Origin: Camellia lanceoleosa
Lineage: Eukaryota > Streptophyta > Magnoliopsida > Ericales > Theaceae
DNA: 64,000 nucleotides
Assembly: GCA_025200525.1 (NCBI GenBank)
Contig: CM045762.1
Coordinates: 189,807,154-189,871,153 of the forward strand
Direction of reading: 5' to 3'
Shown: positions 45,780-57,394 of the stretch, piece after piece
Numbering within the stretch: position 1 is the stretch's first letter
Layout of the letters: each line of letters begins with the position of its first letter
Notes under the pieces: generated by a model
Told to the model about the DNA's origin: nothing
Seen by the model: only the letters and a program-made list of their open reading frames with translations
Database searches by the model: none
Translations under genes and position numbers: made by a program

Positions 45780-46084
45780 TCAGCAAAACTTAGCAGACTT
45801 GAATGAAATTGGATACTTGAAGGTGTTAAAATAAGAGAATCTAATGACTTGACTAGCCTTCAACGGTTTTCCACCATTGACCAAACAATCATCATCAGAG
45901 AGCCTCTTGAAGAGTTGTGGATCCACTAGTCTTGCAGAGGCAAACAGTCCACAGTGGAGATGAATATTGGACGGATGACAAACATCAGAAAGACAGGTGT
46001 TGATTATCTCAATTATGTACTCTGGTATCCCTGTATTTGAACCTTGGCCTTGCGTGATGCTTATGTCTCTGTTTGTGCACTTCC
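45780..46084 (-). CDS. TPD1-like protein, last exon (copy 2)
   Basis: Minus-strand exon from acceptor TTTTATTAG|GG (46084) to TGA at 45780. It encodes about 100 residues of the TPD1 family core: CTNRDISITQGQ, GIPEYIIEI, CLSDVCHPSNIHLHCG, LVDPQLFKRL, DDCLVNGGKPL, VIRFSY and FKSAKFC. All six expected cysteines and the family-typical C-terminus are present. TPD1-type proteins are small secreted cysteine-rich signals. Upstream coding (signal peptide exon) was not found, and a MITE relative lies at 46230-46420. It could be an intact last exon of a small gene or a truncated copy. It is the best candidate host gene here. Confidence 0.72.
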
Positions 46085-46229
46085 CTAATAAAATAATTAT
46101 AGTAAAATCAAATTCCCATTTTAGACCAAAGACTTGTGTTTTCATTTTTTTTTTCTTCTCGTGTTTTTGGAAATAAAAACAATGACAAGGTTGAAAACAT
46201 CCATCATTTTTCACAAGCATGGGATGCTG

Positions 46230-46420
46230 TCCCCACTAAGGTGTTGTGAGGCATTGATTTTGTATGGTATGCTGAATAAATTCTTGAAAAAAATTATATT
46301 TTTAAAATCGTACTTGTTGTCTATTTTTTTTAAGAAAAATATGATTTAATTATATGACTATCGATATTTGATCAATCTTATGTTTTGCATGAATAATCTA
46401 TTTAACAAACATTACAAAAT
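46230..46420. mobile_element. Second degenerate relative of the foldback MITE
   Basis: Carries TCGTACTTGTTGTCTATTTTTTTTAA and GACTATCGATATTTGATCAA in the layout of the inner arm of 10560-10820. Strongly diverged. Confidence 0.4.
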
Positions 46421-46558
46421 GAAAAGCTCAAATAATCCCAATGACTCTAGGATGGGCTCCATCGAGGAAAATGGCACCACTTGTTGCCTCATTTTTATAC
46501 AGCTTTCATTTTTGTATGAAAATAACTTTTTGGTGTTTTGAAAAAATATATTGGTGCC

Positions 46559-47476
46559 GTTTGGTAACACTTACGTTTCAGTTTTCTGTTTATATTTACA
46601 AAAATTTAAAAACTCAAATAAAAACTTGTTTGGTAAATTTTTTATTTATAAATCAATAGTCTCAGTTTATAAATTTGGCCAAAAAATGTAAACTCAAAAA
46701 ATGTGTTTCCGTTTTGAGTTTTGAGTTTTTTTTTTTTTTTTTACCACCCAACACTAGCCACCACCCACCACCCACCACCCACCCGCCACACACTTGCCAC
46801 TACCAACCATCACCCACCACCGTCACCCACCCACCTATCACCACCACCACCTGCCACCACCCACCTACCACCGACCACCTGCTACTGTCACCCACCCACC
46901 CACCATCACCACCCGCCACCACCTGCTATCCGCCACCCACTTTCCACAACCCGCCACCACCACCACTCACCCACCACCCACCACCCACCCACCCACCCAC
47001 CATCACCACCCGCCGCCACCACCACCACCACCACCACTCACTTGCCACCACCCACCACCCGGCACCCGTCACCACCACTCACTCGCTACCACCCACCATC
47101 CACCACCTACTCGCTACCACCCACCACCACCTACCCGCTACCACCCACCACCACCGGTCGTCCGCCACCCACCTGCCACCACCACTCGCCACCACAACCA
47201 CCACCCACTCACTATAACCCGCCAACCGCCACCGTCACCCACCCACCACCACCACCACCCGCTACCCACCACCCACTGTCACAACTTTCCACCACCATCT
47301 TCCGCCACCACTTGCCACCACTTGTCATTTCTCACTCTTTTTTATATTTTTAAATTTTTTTAAACATTTTGTCAATTACCAAATGCGTTTGTAGTTTATG
47401 TTTTTCTAAAAATAAACAAAAACCAGTTTATAAAATTTTTGTAAATATAAACTGAAAACGTAAACGTTACCAAACA
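46559..47476. mobile_element. TIR element carrying a microsatellite
   Basis: The left end GTTTGGTAACACTTACG...TATATTTACAAAAATTT is repeated inverted at 47435-47476. The interior is mostly a CCACC-rich microsatellite (46743-47328). No transposase is present. The TSD was not settled, so the outer limits are approximate. Confidence 0.62.
46743..47328. repeat. CCACC-rich microsatellite
   Basis: Nearly 600 bp of CCACC/CCACCAC/CCATCACC units on the plus strand. Long Pro/His/Thr ORFs in all three frames are by-products of the repeat and not genes. Confidence 0.95.
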
Positions 47477-49079
47477 AATTATTTTCGAAAACAATTTGCC
47501 GAACAAGTTTTTTGTGTTTTTCAGAAAAATAAAATAGAAAACACAACCAAACAATTAATTTTCTAAAAATAATTTTTTAGAAAACAATTTAGGGTTTAGT
47601 GGATTGTTTTCAATTTTTTTTTTTTTTTTTTCTAAATCAACTTTTAGAAACAAATCGCTAAACAAATTATCCTAATTCTCAAAGAATAATTAGTTTTGAT
47701 TGAGATGGGCTATTTTACCAGATTGCAATAACTTTCTATGGCTCAACAAGGTTTATGTTGTGGTTATGTTATTGTCTCCTTGTGGTGAATGCAATTTCTT
47801 GTTTCATGAACCTGCCAATGAGGGGGAAAAAAAAAAACATTAAAGAAACTAATTTTAATTTGATTAAAAAAAACTAAAAACTAATACAGTGAAAAATAAT
47901 TAAAAAAATACTTATTATTTAATATGATTTTACCTTTTTTTTGGGTGAAAGTAATTTTTAAATTAATTTAAAATATCTTTTTGTTCAGAAAAATTGAAAG
48001 CAAACAGATATTTTGAGATATTGAATTTTGCAATGCTACAAAACTCAAAAAAATTATTCAAAATGTTACTAAAATTTTCGACATGGAGACAACTTTCTTA
48101 CAAAGATGCCTTTTTCATTTGGAAGCATGGTGTGTTTCCTTTTCTTTTTTTTTTTTCTTTTTTTTGGGGTGATTTAGTTTGAGTTTAAAATAATAACAAT
48201 GAGGTCTGATTTTTTTGGCCTAAACAAATTATACATTTAAGGCTTTACAAATACGAGGCTATTATTAAGGGCCTTAAAAATTGAGGACCTTCTTAAAATA
48301 AAAGGGCTTTAGGCCATTTGCCTAATTGGCCTAACATATAGGCCGATATTAATATGAGCTCGATTCAAGTAGTTTAATTGTTTATAATACATGTAATTGA
48401 GTTGAGTCTAAAAAAAAAAAAAAGTTCAGTTTGAAAATTATGAGTTTTACATAATGAATTGATGTCAAACAAATATTTATTAACTAAACATGAATTGAGC
48501 TTAAACAATTTTAAAAAAATTTACAACATTAAAACTAATGAAAGAAAGTTTATTCATGGAGTACCTAAATGTAGTCCTGAATTACAAGGCATAATGATGA
48601 CCGTCATCAAGAAGAAGAAGGCAACGTGAACACCGATCACCCTTGTCATGAGTGCAACAACAAAGAAAACTGTTCTCTCAAATTATATGATAATCTGCTT
48701 CAATTCAACACCTTCATTTTATACCTATCCACCAAGGCAATGACCACCTCTTCATTTCACAATTGTAATAGAGGATTTGTAACGATTCTTTCTAATTTAA
48801 AATATTGATAATTTCTCATAATTATTTTATAACTCTTAACTGATGTAATTAACATCCTCCATTACAACCATGGAATGGAAAGAATCAATGCAAAATTTTG
48901 AATTTTCCCGAGTGATATATACAGTCGTAAATCAAAGGATATATTATTATTAAAGAATTGAATTTCTTTGGATCTAGTTATTATATTTGTGTTGACGAAA
49001 ACAATTATTAGGAATGCCATATATTATTATTATTATTTGTTGGACAATTTTTACTGTATTTAAAAAATAAATTATGTTT
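47477..49079. other. AT-rich spacer
   Basis: No convincing gene is seen. It holds poly-A/T tracts and a degenerate repeat-like stretch at 48200-48520. The 60-codon ORF at 48626-48808 has no known domain. Confidence 0.5.
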
Positions 49080-50288
49080 GTGTATTTAACAACAAACAAA
49101 GTACAGAAGAAATAAAAGAAAATGAGAGAATTTGTTTGATTACAAAAATCAAACCAGAAAAATAAAATAAAATAAATAAAAACAGATTTTTATTTTGTTA
49201 CAAAAATAAAATCAAAATTTGATTTAAATACATAATAAACTAGAAAATAAATTAACAACTTACTCGATTAATTTCTTGAACAAACTTTTGATCAAGTCCA
49301 GTGTTTAACACTGTGCCCTTAAGACAGATTCGTCTTCTCTACGGTGCTTTTAGATTTTCGGACATCTATCTCCCATGATAAAATGATCAACAACGAATAA
49401 ATGCAGCACTACAATTTATTCGCACAACGAACACACTTTGTGTTTATACTATTTCTCACAGAAAATTAGATGCAGCAAAATGCAAAGAGCAGTAGCAGAT
49501 TTAAGGACGAAAATTAGAGTGATTAATCCAAATGAAGGACTTGTCTATATATAGGTGTAGTGGCACCATTTTATTTTGAATTGAACAAGTAGCATACCTG
49601 TTTGAACAGGTACTAAACCTGTTGGGTTTAAGTTTGGACTGTTTGGGTTCAAATTTAAATTCGAACAGATAAAAATTGTATTTGAACAGTTTCGAATATG
49701 TGCAGAATTTCGGATCTGTTTGTACAGAAATCGTGAAGAGGTGCAAAAATTGAATTTGAATTTGCCAACTGAAATTTAAATTCAAACGGTCATAATTTAT
49801 TTTCCAAGGATAAAAAATAAATTCAAATGTTTTTGGCCCACAAAGATTAGTATTGGGCCGGACAAGCCCAACTACACACCAAGCACCTGTGCCCGTGCCC
49901 AGCCCGACCGGCCCGACGGCAGCGGGGAGCACGTGTGTTTATTTTGGATCCAATAGGTCTAGCCTATTTTGCTCATAACCTCTCTCTCTATAAAACTTGG
50001 GTGCCCCTTGGGACCTACCCCAAGTTCCAACTACAAGCCTTATAAACTCACTCAAAGTTTCCCACCAAATCAATGTAGGACAAACCTAAACCGCACCTTT
50101 AAGAAATTTCCACCAAAAACTCCATTTCTATGGAGCACACTTTAGCTTCAATTTCTCATTTACTCGATAATTGTTTTGAGCAACCAAATATACCATGTGA
50201 ATCACAACGAGGCATAGAGCGCGTTACCACTTTAACCCGCAAAATTTGACGCATGGGTCTCACCTAAAAATTAGACCAAAGTTTAGGA

Positions 50289-50319
<31 letters not shown>

Positions 50320-50354
50320 TTTTTTTCCAGAATTTCCAAAACCCATTTCTAACA
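49080..50354 (-). repeat. 3' LTR of the minus-strand copia element
   Basis: The right edge is exact: minus-strand TGTTAGAAATGGG starts at 50354, preceded by the polypurine tract ATGTGGGGGAT. A TATA box TATATATAG lies at 49553-49545 (minus). The left edge is uncertain because the matching 5' LTR is outside the window; 49080 is an estimate. Confidence 0.65.
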
Positions 50355-50967
50355 ATCCCCCACATGAATGGAATTTGATGACAATGGAAATGCAACAAAA
50401 TGCAAAATTTGTCGAAAGAGTATAAATTGAAAATATCTTGTATCAGGATAGGTAGTTTTCAGCCTTGAACCTTCCCTAGTGATAATCTATCGAACTTACT
50501 AGCTAACCAATGGACGCGATTCCTTGAATTGTTCAGCCGTTTGTGTCAGCCAAGACAATAGATTTCACACAAAATATCTTCTGACATATCGTGGTTCTCA
50601 CGGTTGTGTTCATTTTGGCCTTGAACGCTCCTGGTTGTTCACGAGTACTTCTAGAGAATTTAGCCTATTCATTCTCATAGAATCGGCCCCAGTTCGACAC
50701 TCATATAGGTGATTCTTATTGTGAATATCTTTTATACTCGTCTTGATTTTATGCCTAAATCATGATATAAGTAATCTTTAAAAGCTAAGCTTATCCTTAG
50801 ACCCCTGCATGTAATACATGTTGCAGATATCATTCTCACCATAGGAATGGGTAGGGAATTTTAATCCCTTGGTGATTTTTGGTGAGCCACACATAACTTA
50901 GTTGTCCCTTTGAACTTAGTTCTTGGGATCTCCAGTCATATAAGTAGGGTTACCATTATGATGACCC
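50355..50967 (-). other. 3' non-coding region of the minus-strand copia
   Basis: About 610 bp between the RNase H stop and the 3' LTR. No ORF in the copia direction is seen; the polypurine tract is at its left end. Confidence 0.65.
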
Positions 50968-51211
50968 TTATGTAATAGGCTTTAATCTCATCTTCTTTGA
51001 TGAACTATACACTTGCTCTTTTGTCAAACCTTTTGTTAATAGATTCGCAATATTCTCTTTAGATTTTATATAATCTATTGAGATTATTCCATTTAAGAAC
51101 AATTGCCTTACGGTATTATGTCGACGACGAATATGTCATGACATACCGTTATACATATGATTTTGTGCCCTGCCTATTGCAGATTGATTATCACAATGAA
51201 TGCAAATAGCT
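50968..51211 (-). pseudogene. Copia RNase H, C-terminal piece
   Basis: The minus strand reads CIHCDNQSAIGRAQN, then RRRHNTVRQL, SIDYIKSKENIANLLTKGL and a stop at 50968, the end of a copia RNase H. A stop sits where SRHIRRRH is usual. It is the missing end of the RNase H at 59635. The two halves join at a GCT/AGCT overlap, with the gag-only element between them. Confidence 0.88.
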
Positions 51212-52782
51212 TGAATCTATCCTAGGTCCTTTGTTAAAAAGATAAAGGGTGACTTGGGCATCGTTTTAATCTGAAAATCTTTGGATTTGGAGCACGTTGG
51301 TCTTTGGGTCTTCATCTCCGTTTGAGCTCAAACTTTGAGGTAGGGATATCCTACTCCTCCTTATAAGCTTTGTCTTTAAATTTTAGCATTTTGATATGTT
51401 GGGGGTTGTTGTGTAATTTTGAGGAATTTTGGGCCTTTGTGTAATTTTACAAAAGTTGGCGTTTTTAAATATAGAAAACCTATATGCATGTTTGGCATGG
51501 ATGAATGGAATTAATGCTGAAACATTGATAAAAATGGAACCTTAGGGTTGTAATGTTAATTATGGAAAATGCCTTAATTACATTGGTTAAATTAATCGGT
51601 ATAATTAATAGTGAGAAATGAGGAATTGAATTGAAAATGTTGAGATTGGGAATGTATGGGATTAAAGGGTATAGTAGGATTATTTATCGCTCACCTAATT
51701 GGAATGTCGATTTAATATCCATTTGTGCATTTATTTTCTGTTTAGAAATAACTGATTTGGGCTATCGGTGGAGGATAGTTTTTGATTGTTGTAGACAATG
51801 CATGATGATTAGGCAAACTAAAACTAATCAATTGGACAGGTCATCAAGTATGATGGTTGTAATAATACATTAACTTTATGTATTGATTGATTGTGTTTAT
51901 AATTCTGTGTTTATATGCATTGCTTGTGTATGTGAGGAGATGGGGGATGTACTCCACGGTTTAGGGGAAGATGGGGGATGTACCTCTAAACCGGTTAATG
52001 GTTATGGAAATATGGGGGATGGACCCAGGGATGCAGCTCATATGCTCTCCCATTGTAGTTATGATACAACTCATATGCTTATCTATTAAAGCGTTTGTTT
52101 GTTTGATTTGATATAGCACTAAAATGTATATCATCATCATTTTGTGAAGTACGGAAGTGGTTTATGTGTTATTAATACAACACCAACATGTGTATCCATA
52201 ATGAATTTCAAAAGTGTTTTAGTGAGGGACTATAATCTCATCAAATGTTTTGGCCAGAGTACTGGGCCTTGTTTTCAAACTCAAAGTTGAATAAGAAATG
52301 GAAGGTGAATTGTAACATAGACTTGACTGTCATGGAATTGTAATATGATGTAAGTGGATGTGTAAGTGTTGACCATCTATCAGTTGCTAATCTTTTAGTC
52401 ATTGTTTATAGTTGGTTTAGTGTATTTCTACTGGGTTGTGACTCACCCTATATGGGAACATCATTTTCAGGTACAGGTAGCATGTCACCTTCAAGGACAT
52501 AGCTTGGGAGGTTAGAGACGGACATCCTTTTGCTGTCTTATTTCTTTTGATGTATTACATGTAGATTCAAGTTGAGGGCTTAATGTGTAATTGAGCTAGT
52601 GCTCTGTTTTTGTAACCAAGTGTTAACTTGGAAAGCTGTAAGCCCTTTGGGCATTTGCTTTTGTCGTTAATATGAAATACTTTTGTAATGAGATATTCTG
52701 ATGAATAGAAATTGTTGGTCTTTCATATATCAATGCATGTGTATATTGATGGGTTTAATGTTATTTTCTTGATGGCGTTACA
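51212..52782 (+). repeat. 5' LTR, first 636 bp deleted
   Basis: Matches 58031-59634 of the 3' LTR from TGAATCTATCC onward and ends GGCGTTACA. The first 636 bp, including the CTCGAG array, are missing. The 33-bp length difference over the shared part equals one extra GATACAGCTCATATGC unit in the 3' LTR (about 58917). Confidence 0.92.
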
Positions 52783-52785
52783 ACT

Positions 52786-52797
52786 TGGTATCAGAGC
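52786..52797 (+). other. Primer binding site, tRNA-iMet type
   Basis: TGGTATCAGAGC, three bases after the LTR, is the standard plant tRNA-iMet complementary site. Confidence 0.93.
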
Positions 52798-52979
52798 GTA
52801 CCGGGTTCGAATACTTTGGGTACGTGGGAAGTGATTAGGATCACAATTGGTTTTTCTCGCTTGTTAGAGACTTAGATGTAATGCTATGTGCTTATGTGAT
52901 AACAAGTTTATGTGACTATTTGGGTATGGGATTTAATTTCTAGGATGTTGATTGGATCCTTGGGTTTCTGGGAGTCCTG

Positions 52980-54150
52980 TTGGAAAGGCACCTGATCAAT
53001 GCTATTTCTAACTGGAACTCTAGTAACGCCTCGAGACTGTCATTATCCAGGAATGAAATTCGTAGATGCTTATGTGATTATGTGCTTACGTGGAATGAAT
53101 TACTGTTGTCCAATGCATTAGGACGCGAGTGTTATAGTTTCGGCACATTTATTAGAGTGCTAACGTTCCTTGTCACCTTTATTAGGATGTCAGGACGAGG
53201 AAGTTTTGATTTCCCTCCTTCCGCTCGGGAAGAGTTACGAAAACAGTTTATGGAGTTACACCAAGGTACTACACCTTTGGTGTGGTTTGAAAGATGGTTT
53301 GCTAACCTGTCAAGGTTTGCTCCAGAGTTGGTGGAGACGGAGGAATTGCGTTGTGCGGAGTTTGAGAGTAATCTGTGTGACGACATCCGTGTAAGGATTA
53401 CGGGTTCTTGGCATAGGAGTTACAGTGTGCTTGTTAAGGCTGCGACTCATGTGGAGGCAGCGGTACTAGCTATGGGGCAGAATAGGGAAGGGGCCACGGT
53501 TATGAGTGTTGGTCGGGTTAGGGAGGAGGCCATCTCGGCGACTCCTGTGATTCAGAGTGTTGGTAGGCCTTCTAAGAGACAGAAGGGTTTTAATCCGCAA
53601 CAATTTCAGAGAGCTCTGTCTGGCTCTACTTTTCCAGTGCCTAGTCTAGATTCGGGTAAGGGTGAACGAGAGGCTATCACTTGTTTCAAATGTGGTCAGC
53701 TGGGCCACAAGTCCCCAGCTTACCCGCAGAGCAAGAGGGCTGGGTTGACAATTCAACCAGTAGTAGCACCACCAGAATCTTTTGGCCAACCGGGTTCTGG
53801 ACCGATCAAATGCTCAGTGGGGAGGCAGTTATTGTGGTCTTCATCAGCCCAGACTTTGAACCAGTCTCGTGCTCAGGCATCGCCTACTTGTTGGGTGTGT
53901 AATCAGCCAGGTCATATTCGACGTTTCTGTACTCAGCTAAGGGCTTCTTTAGGGGTTTTGCAACCTAGCCAGGCTCAGTTTCATTCGACTAGGCAGGAGT
54001 AGTATCGTTTTGGGGGACTAGCAGGCCAGATTTTGAGGGCCTCAATAGAGTCGAGCTCCAAAGCCCCAGTTGGGGAAGTTTGTAGTTGTTCCAGGTGTGG
54101 ACAGAGGGGACACGTCGGTAGTTCTTGTCCGTGGCTTGGGAGCTCGTAGG
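52980..54150 (+). pseudogene. Gypsy gag with three zinc knuckles, N-terminus replaced
   Basis: Open from 52980 to TAG 54002, then the frame continues past that stop to about 54150. The gag core appears from residue 75 (FMELHQGTTPLVWFERWF, LSRFAPELVETEELRC, FESNLCDDIRVRI). The residues before it match nothing I know, so the usual N-terminal part is lost. Three knuckles follow. CFKCGQLGHKSPAY has Tyr in place of the last Cys. CWVCNQPGHIRRFC is intact, and CSRCGQRGHVGSSC is intact but lies beyond the stop. The protein would package RNA. ATG 52980 is only the first available start, and ATG 53188 (MSGRG) is an alternative. Confidence 0.8.
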
Positions 54151-57100
54151 TTATCTTATGTTTGGGGATGACCAACTTTGGTGGTCCGGCAAGGGACAGT
54201 AGTGGTGGTAATACCGATGGGATGGTTTTGTGTTGACTAATCCGTTTTGTAATGAGTGGATTATTGTTTTGTGATCATTGGGTTCTGTTGTGTAACCAAT
54301 GTGTTTTGGGAATGTTAAAACATCTAAACTGTTTGTTTATCTATATATATATATGCTTTGTTTATTAATTTCCCTGGATTGGGTGGATTGGAGCATGTTA
54401 TAGCTCTATAGTGTTATTAATATAATAAGTTGTTGTAAGACCATAAAATTTTTGGTATTAATTCATTTTATTATTATTATTTTTATGCGTATGACTTGAT
54501 TTGGGAAAGATGAGGGCTGAGGAGCCATGTTTTCAAAATTTGGGAACCACCGAGGGGTGCGTGTCTTAGCTAGGGTAATATTGGGGCGAGAACTGTTTTA
54601 CTTGCCGAGTGTGTGGAATCTCATGGGTGTTACCCATTTAAAATTTTGTGCGTGGTATAGATTTTGGTCTACTGTCGGGTGAACTCGAGAGGATGTGAAG
54701 TGTGCGATTAGTACTAGATGCAGTATGTATTTAATATGGTGTCCTACGGGGGCATAACGCATAATTTTGTTAGGGTTGGACTTGTACCTTCGTGGTAGGT
54801 AGCGTTGCCAAGATTGCATGTGTACTGATTGGCCGTTTTGAGTGAGGGGATGTTAGTCCCTATATAAGGTAGTGGTTGTTGTATCGGGAGTGGTATGTTG
54901 TGAGTAGCTAGTGCTATATCTCGGGCAGTAGTATAATGGGTGTTTCCTATGTTTTCAGATTCCTTTATTTGGATCGAATGTGATAGATTCGTACCTTAGC
55001 ATTGGTCAGGTCAGGAGATGTTATTAGAAAGGTTGATTGTGTGTATAGCCCGTGGTTAGGGTGTGACCCGTGGATGGAGTCACAGTGGTATGGTGTTTGC
55101 AGATGAAGATGTGGGTTAATGACGAGGGAGGCGAGGACTTTTACTCCTCTAGAAAGTTAGAATGGTGAGTCTTTGAAAGCCTTGTCGGCGACGTGCGATA
55201 GTGTCGGGGTTGGTACATGGTGGTTGTCTGGCGGTAGCATTGGCTAGTGGTCTGGCACGGAGATTGGGTGTCTTGGTTGTACTCTCGGGGTGAGTGACAG
55301 ATAAGAGTCGAAATAAAAGATAGACCCTATAGGTCGTTGGCGGATGAAGGTACTATGTTAGCTTGTGTGTTCGGTACGAACGGCTATTTGGTAATGTTGA
55401 ATATCATGGTGTAGCAAACCCGGTCAGTTAACTCAGTACGAGGGAAGGGGTAGGCAAATTTTGTTACTCCAAGTTCAGTCGAGGTGGTGAGTGAAATCTC
55501 TAAATGAAGGGGTTTTGCACAGTGCGATGCATGATAGTGTGTGGTTGGTATGTTGTGTTTGGTTGATGGATAGAAGGGAATCAGTCTTAGAAAATCCCAG
55601 AAAATTCCTTAGTGAGGCTTTGGTTTGGTTTCTGACTGAAACCGAGAGGTTGGAGGTTTGGTAAGGTTAGGTCACTTCGGCATAAGTGTCCGTCGCCCAG
55701 TTCGGATAGTGGCAACACAGGTGAGGTGGTAAGGTTGTGAAGAGTGAGTGGGGCACTCTATGAGAATCATTTTGACTCGTTCAGTTCTTATTTGTGCGTT
55801 GTAAGGCACAAAGGTGTGCAATGTTATCCTTTAGGTCGTTGTGTTGTTGGGAAATTTCAAGTGTTTGAGAGTCCCTTTTATGAAAGTGTTGTTGTGAGCA
55901 TTGTGTCATCACCGTGCGTATGACGGGTGTTGTGGGATGGCTTTGTTGTGATTCACTTGGGGTCATTAAGTACTCTTCGTAAACTAAAATGATTTTTGAT
56001 CGGGACGTGAATTTACGACCCCTATTTTTGGAAAAATAATCTGAGAGGGATCTTTGAGCTTGGCTGTGGTCAGTTGTAAGTGACGTGTTTAGTGGTGCCG
56101 GTATAAACCTGAATATTTTATGGGGTTAGACTCGACCTAGCCTGAGTTGCTGGTTATTTGCTGTGTGATTTTGGCAGGATCTTGAAATTTTGGGGTAGCA
56201 ATGTGTTGTAAAGTTGTTCCTTACCCTCGCATCGTCTCACACTTGTTTTGGTGAAAGTTGACTAGAAGTCTTGTGTACGAACACTTCCGTGTTTCCTTTG
56301 TTGGGGTATTAAGTGCTAAACACTGGTTTGAGTATGGTTAGCAGTCGAGGCGTAGTGGATGTCTCAGAACGCTGTAGTGATAGTATGTGTCTTACTATTA
56401 TCATTGTTAACGGGTCTTGCGTAATCGGACCTTTCCATTAGTTAAGGTGTTGTGAAAACACAATGGGGCTGAAGAAACCACTGGGGTGAGTAAATTTCGG
56501 GTCCGAGAGAAGTCTCTAGATCCATTAATGGGTATTTAAGCATACGTTATATCTTTTGATGTATTGATGAACTGTATGAACATTACATATGTTGCGGTTT
56601 ATGGTAGTACTGTGGGTTATGCCTTGAAAATGGAAATTTATTTAGCATTATATATGTTAAATGTGATGTGGGAATGCAAATGTATCATTAATATTGAATG
56701 TGTTTCGGAATTGTGAACCATGCATATTAGAAATTATTGAATTTGAAAGAAATGCATGTCGATGATACACATTATAGCATAAATTGTAAGTGACCTCTTG
56801 AATAGAGATGGGGTGACCAGTAATAGGTCAAGTTGTTGAATATTAAATTGTGTTATTCTGGAGAAATTGATTTAGTTTAAACGTAATGAGAAATTTCAAT
56901 GAGAGGCCTTGGCTAAATCAATTGAGAATGGTTGTGTTGTGAGTAACACCGCGTTTTTGGAAAATGTTTACAAAACTCTTGGATTTCGCATGGGAAATGC
57001 AAAATTTATTTCGGAATGTTAACATTGAAAACTAAATTATTTTTGAGAAAAATGCCTTTTTAACCAGAGAATAATTTTCGATATATATTCATACAAAAAC

Positions 57101-57380
57101 TTACACTGGTTGTTTTATTCGGATTGTGATTGTTGAGTAGTGACTTAGCTTGGAGCGCTAGCTGATTGTTTGGTGAGTTATCTCGGAAAGGGTTTGGTTT
57201 TGTTGAAGTTTCATATGCCGGGGTGTTGTTTTCTTTCGGGGCATGTTTCCTTGTTAAGCCCTTCCCATGTGCGAGGGTAAGTAGGAAATCAGTTGTAAGA
57301 TTAACTCATTTGTATTGTGAGCCTTGTCATCAGTTGGCCTTGTATTTTGGCGTTTCCTTAATTTCGGGAACAAAATTCTT
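54151..57380 (+). other. Long non-coding interior of the gag-only element
   Basis: About 3.2 kb between gag and the polypurine tract. ORFs are short with no protease, RT, RNase H or integrase motif in any frame. The sequence is GT-rich and moderately complex rather than low-complexity. It could be extremely decayed pol or captured sequence. Confidence 0.65.
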
Positions 57381-57394
57381 TAAGGGGGGGAGGT
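57381..57394 (+). other. Polypurine tract of the gag-only element
   Basis: TAAGGGGGGGAGGT directly precedes the 3' LTR, after GGAACAAAATTCTT, a familiar chromovirus wording. Confidence 0.85.

Noticed and set aside
46675..47363. Three long overlapping Pro/His/Thr-rich ORFs
   Set aside because: They are read-through of the CCACC microsatellite in all three frames; no protein signal.
48626..48808. 60-codon ORF with several Cys
   Set aside because: Short, no upstream promoter or family resemblance, in an AT-rich spacer.
52786..52820. tRNA gene suggested by TGGTATCAGAGC and GGGTTCGAATAC
   Set aside because: The first is the primer binding site; the second looks like a T-arm, but no cloverleaf can be formed.
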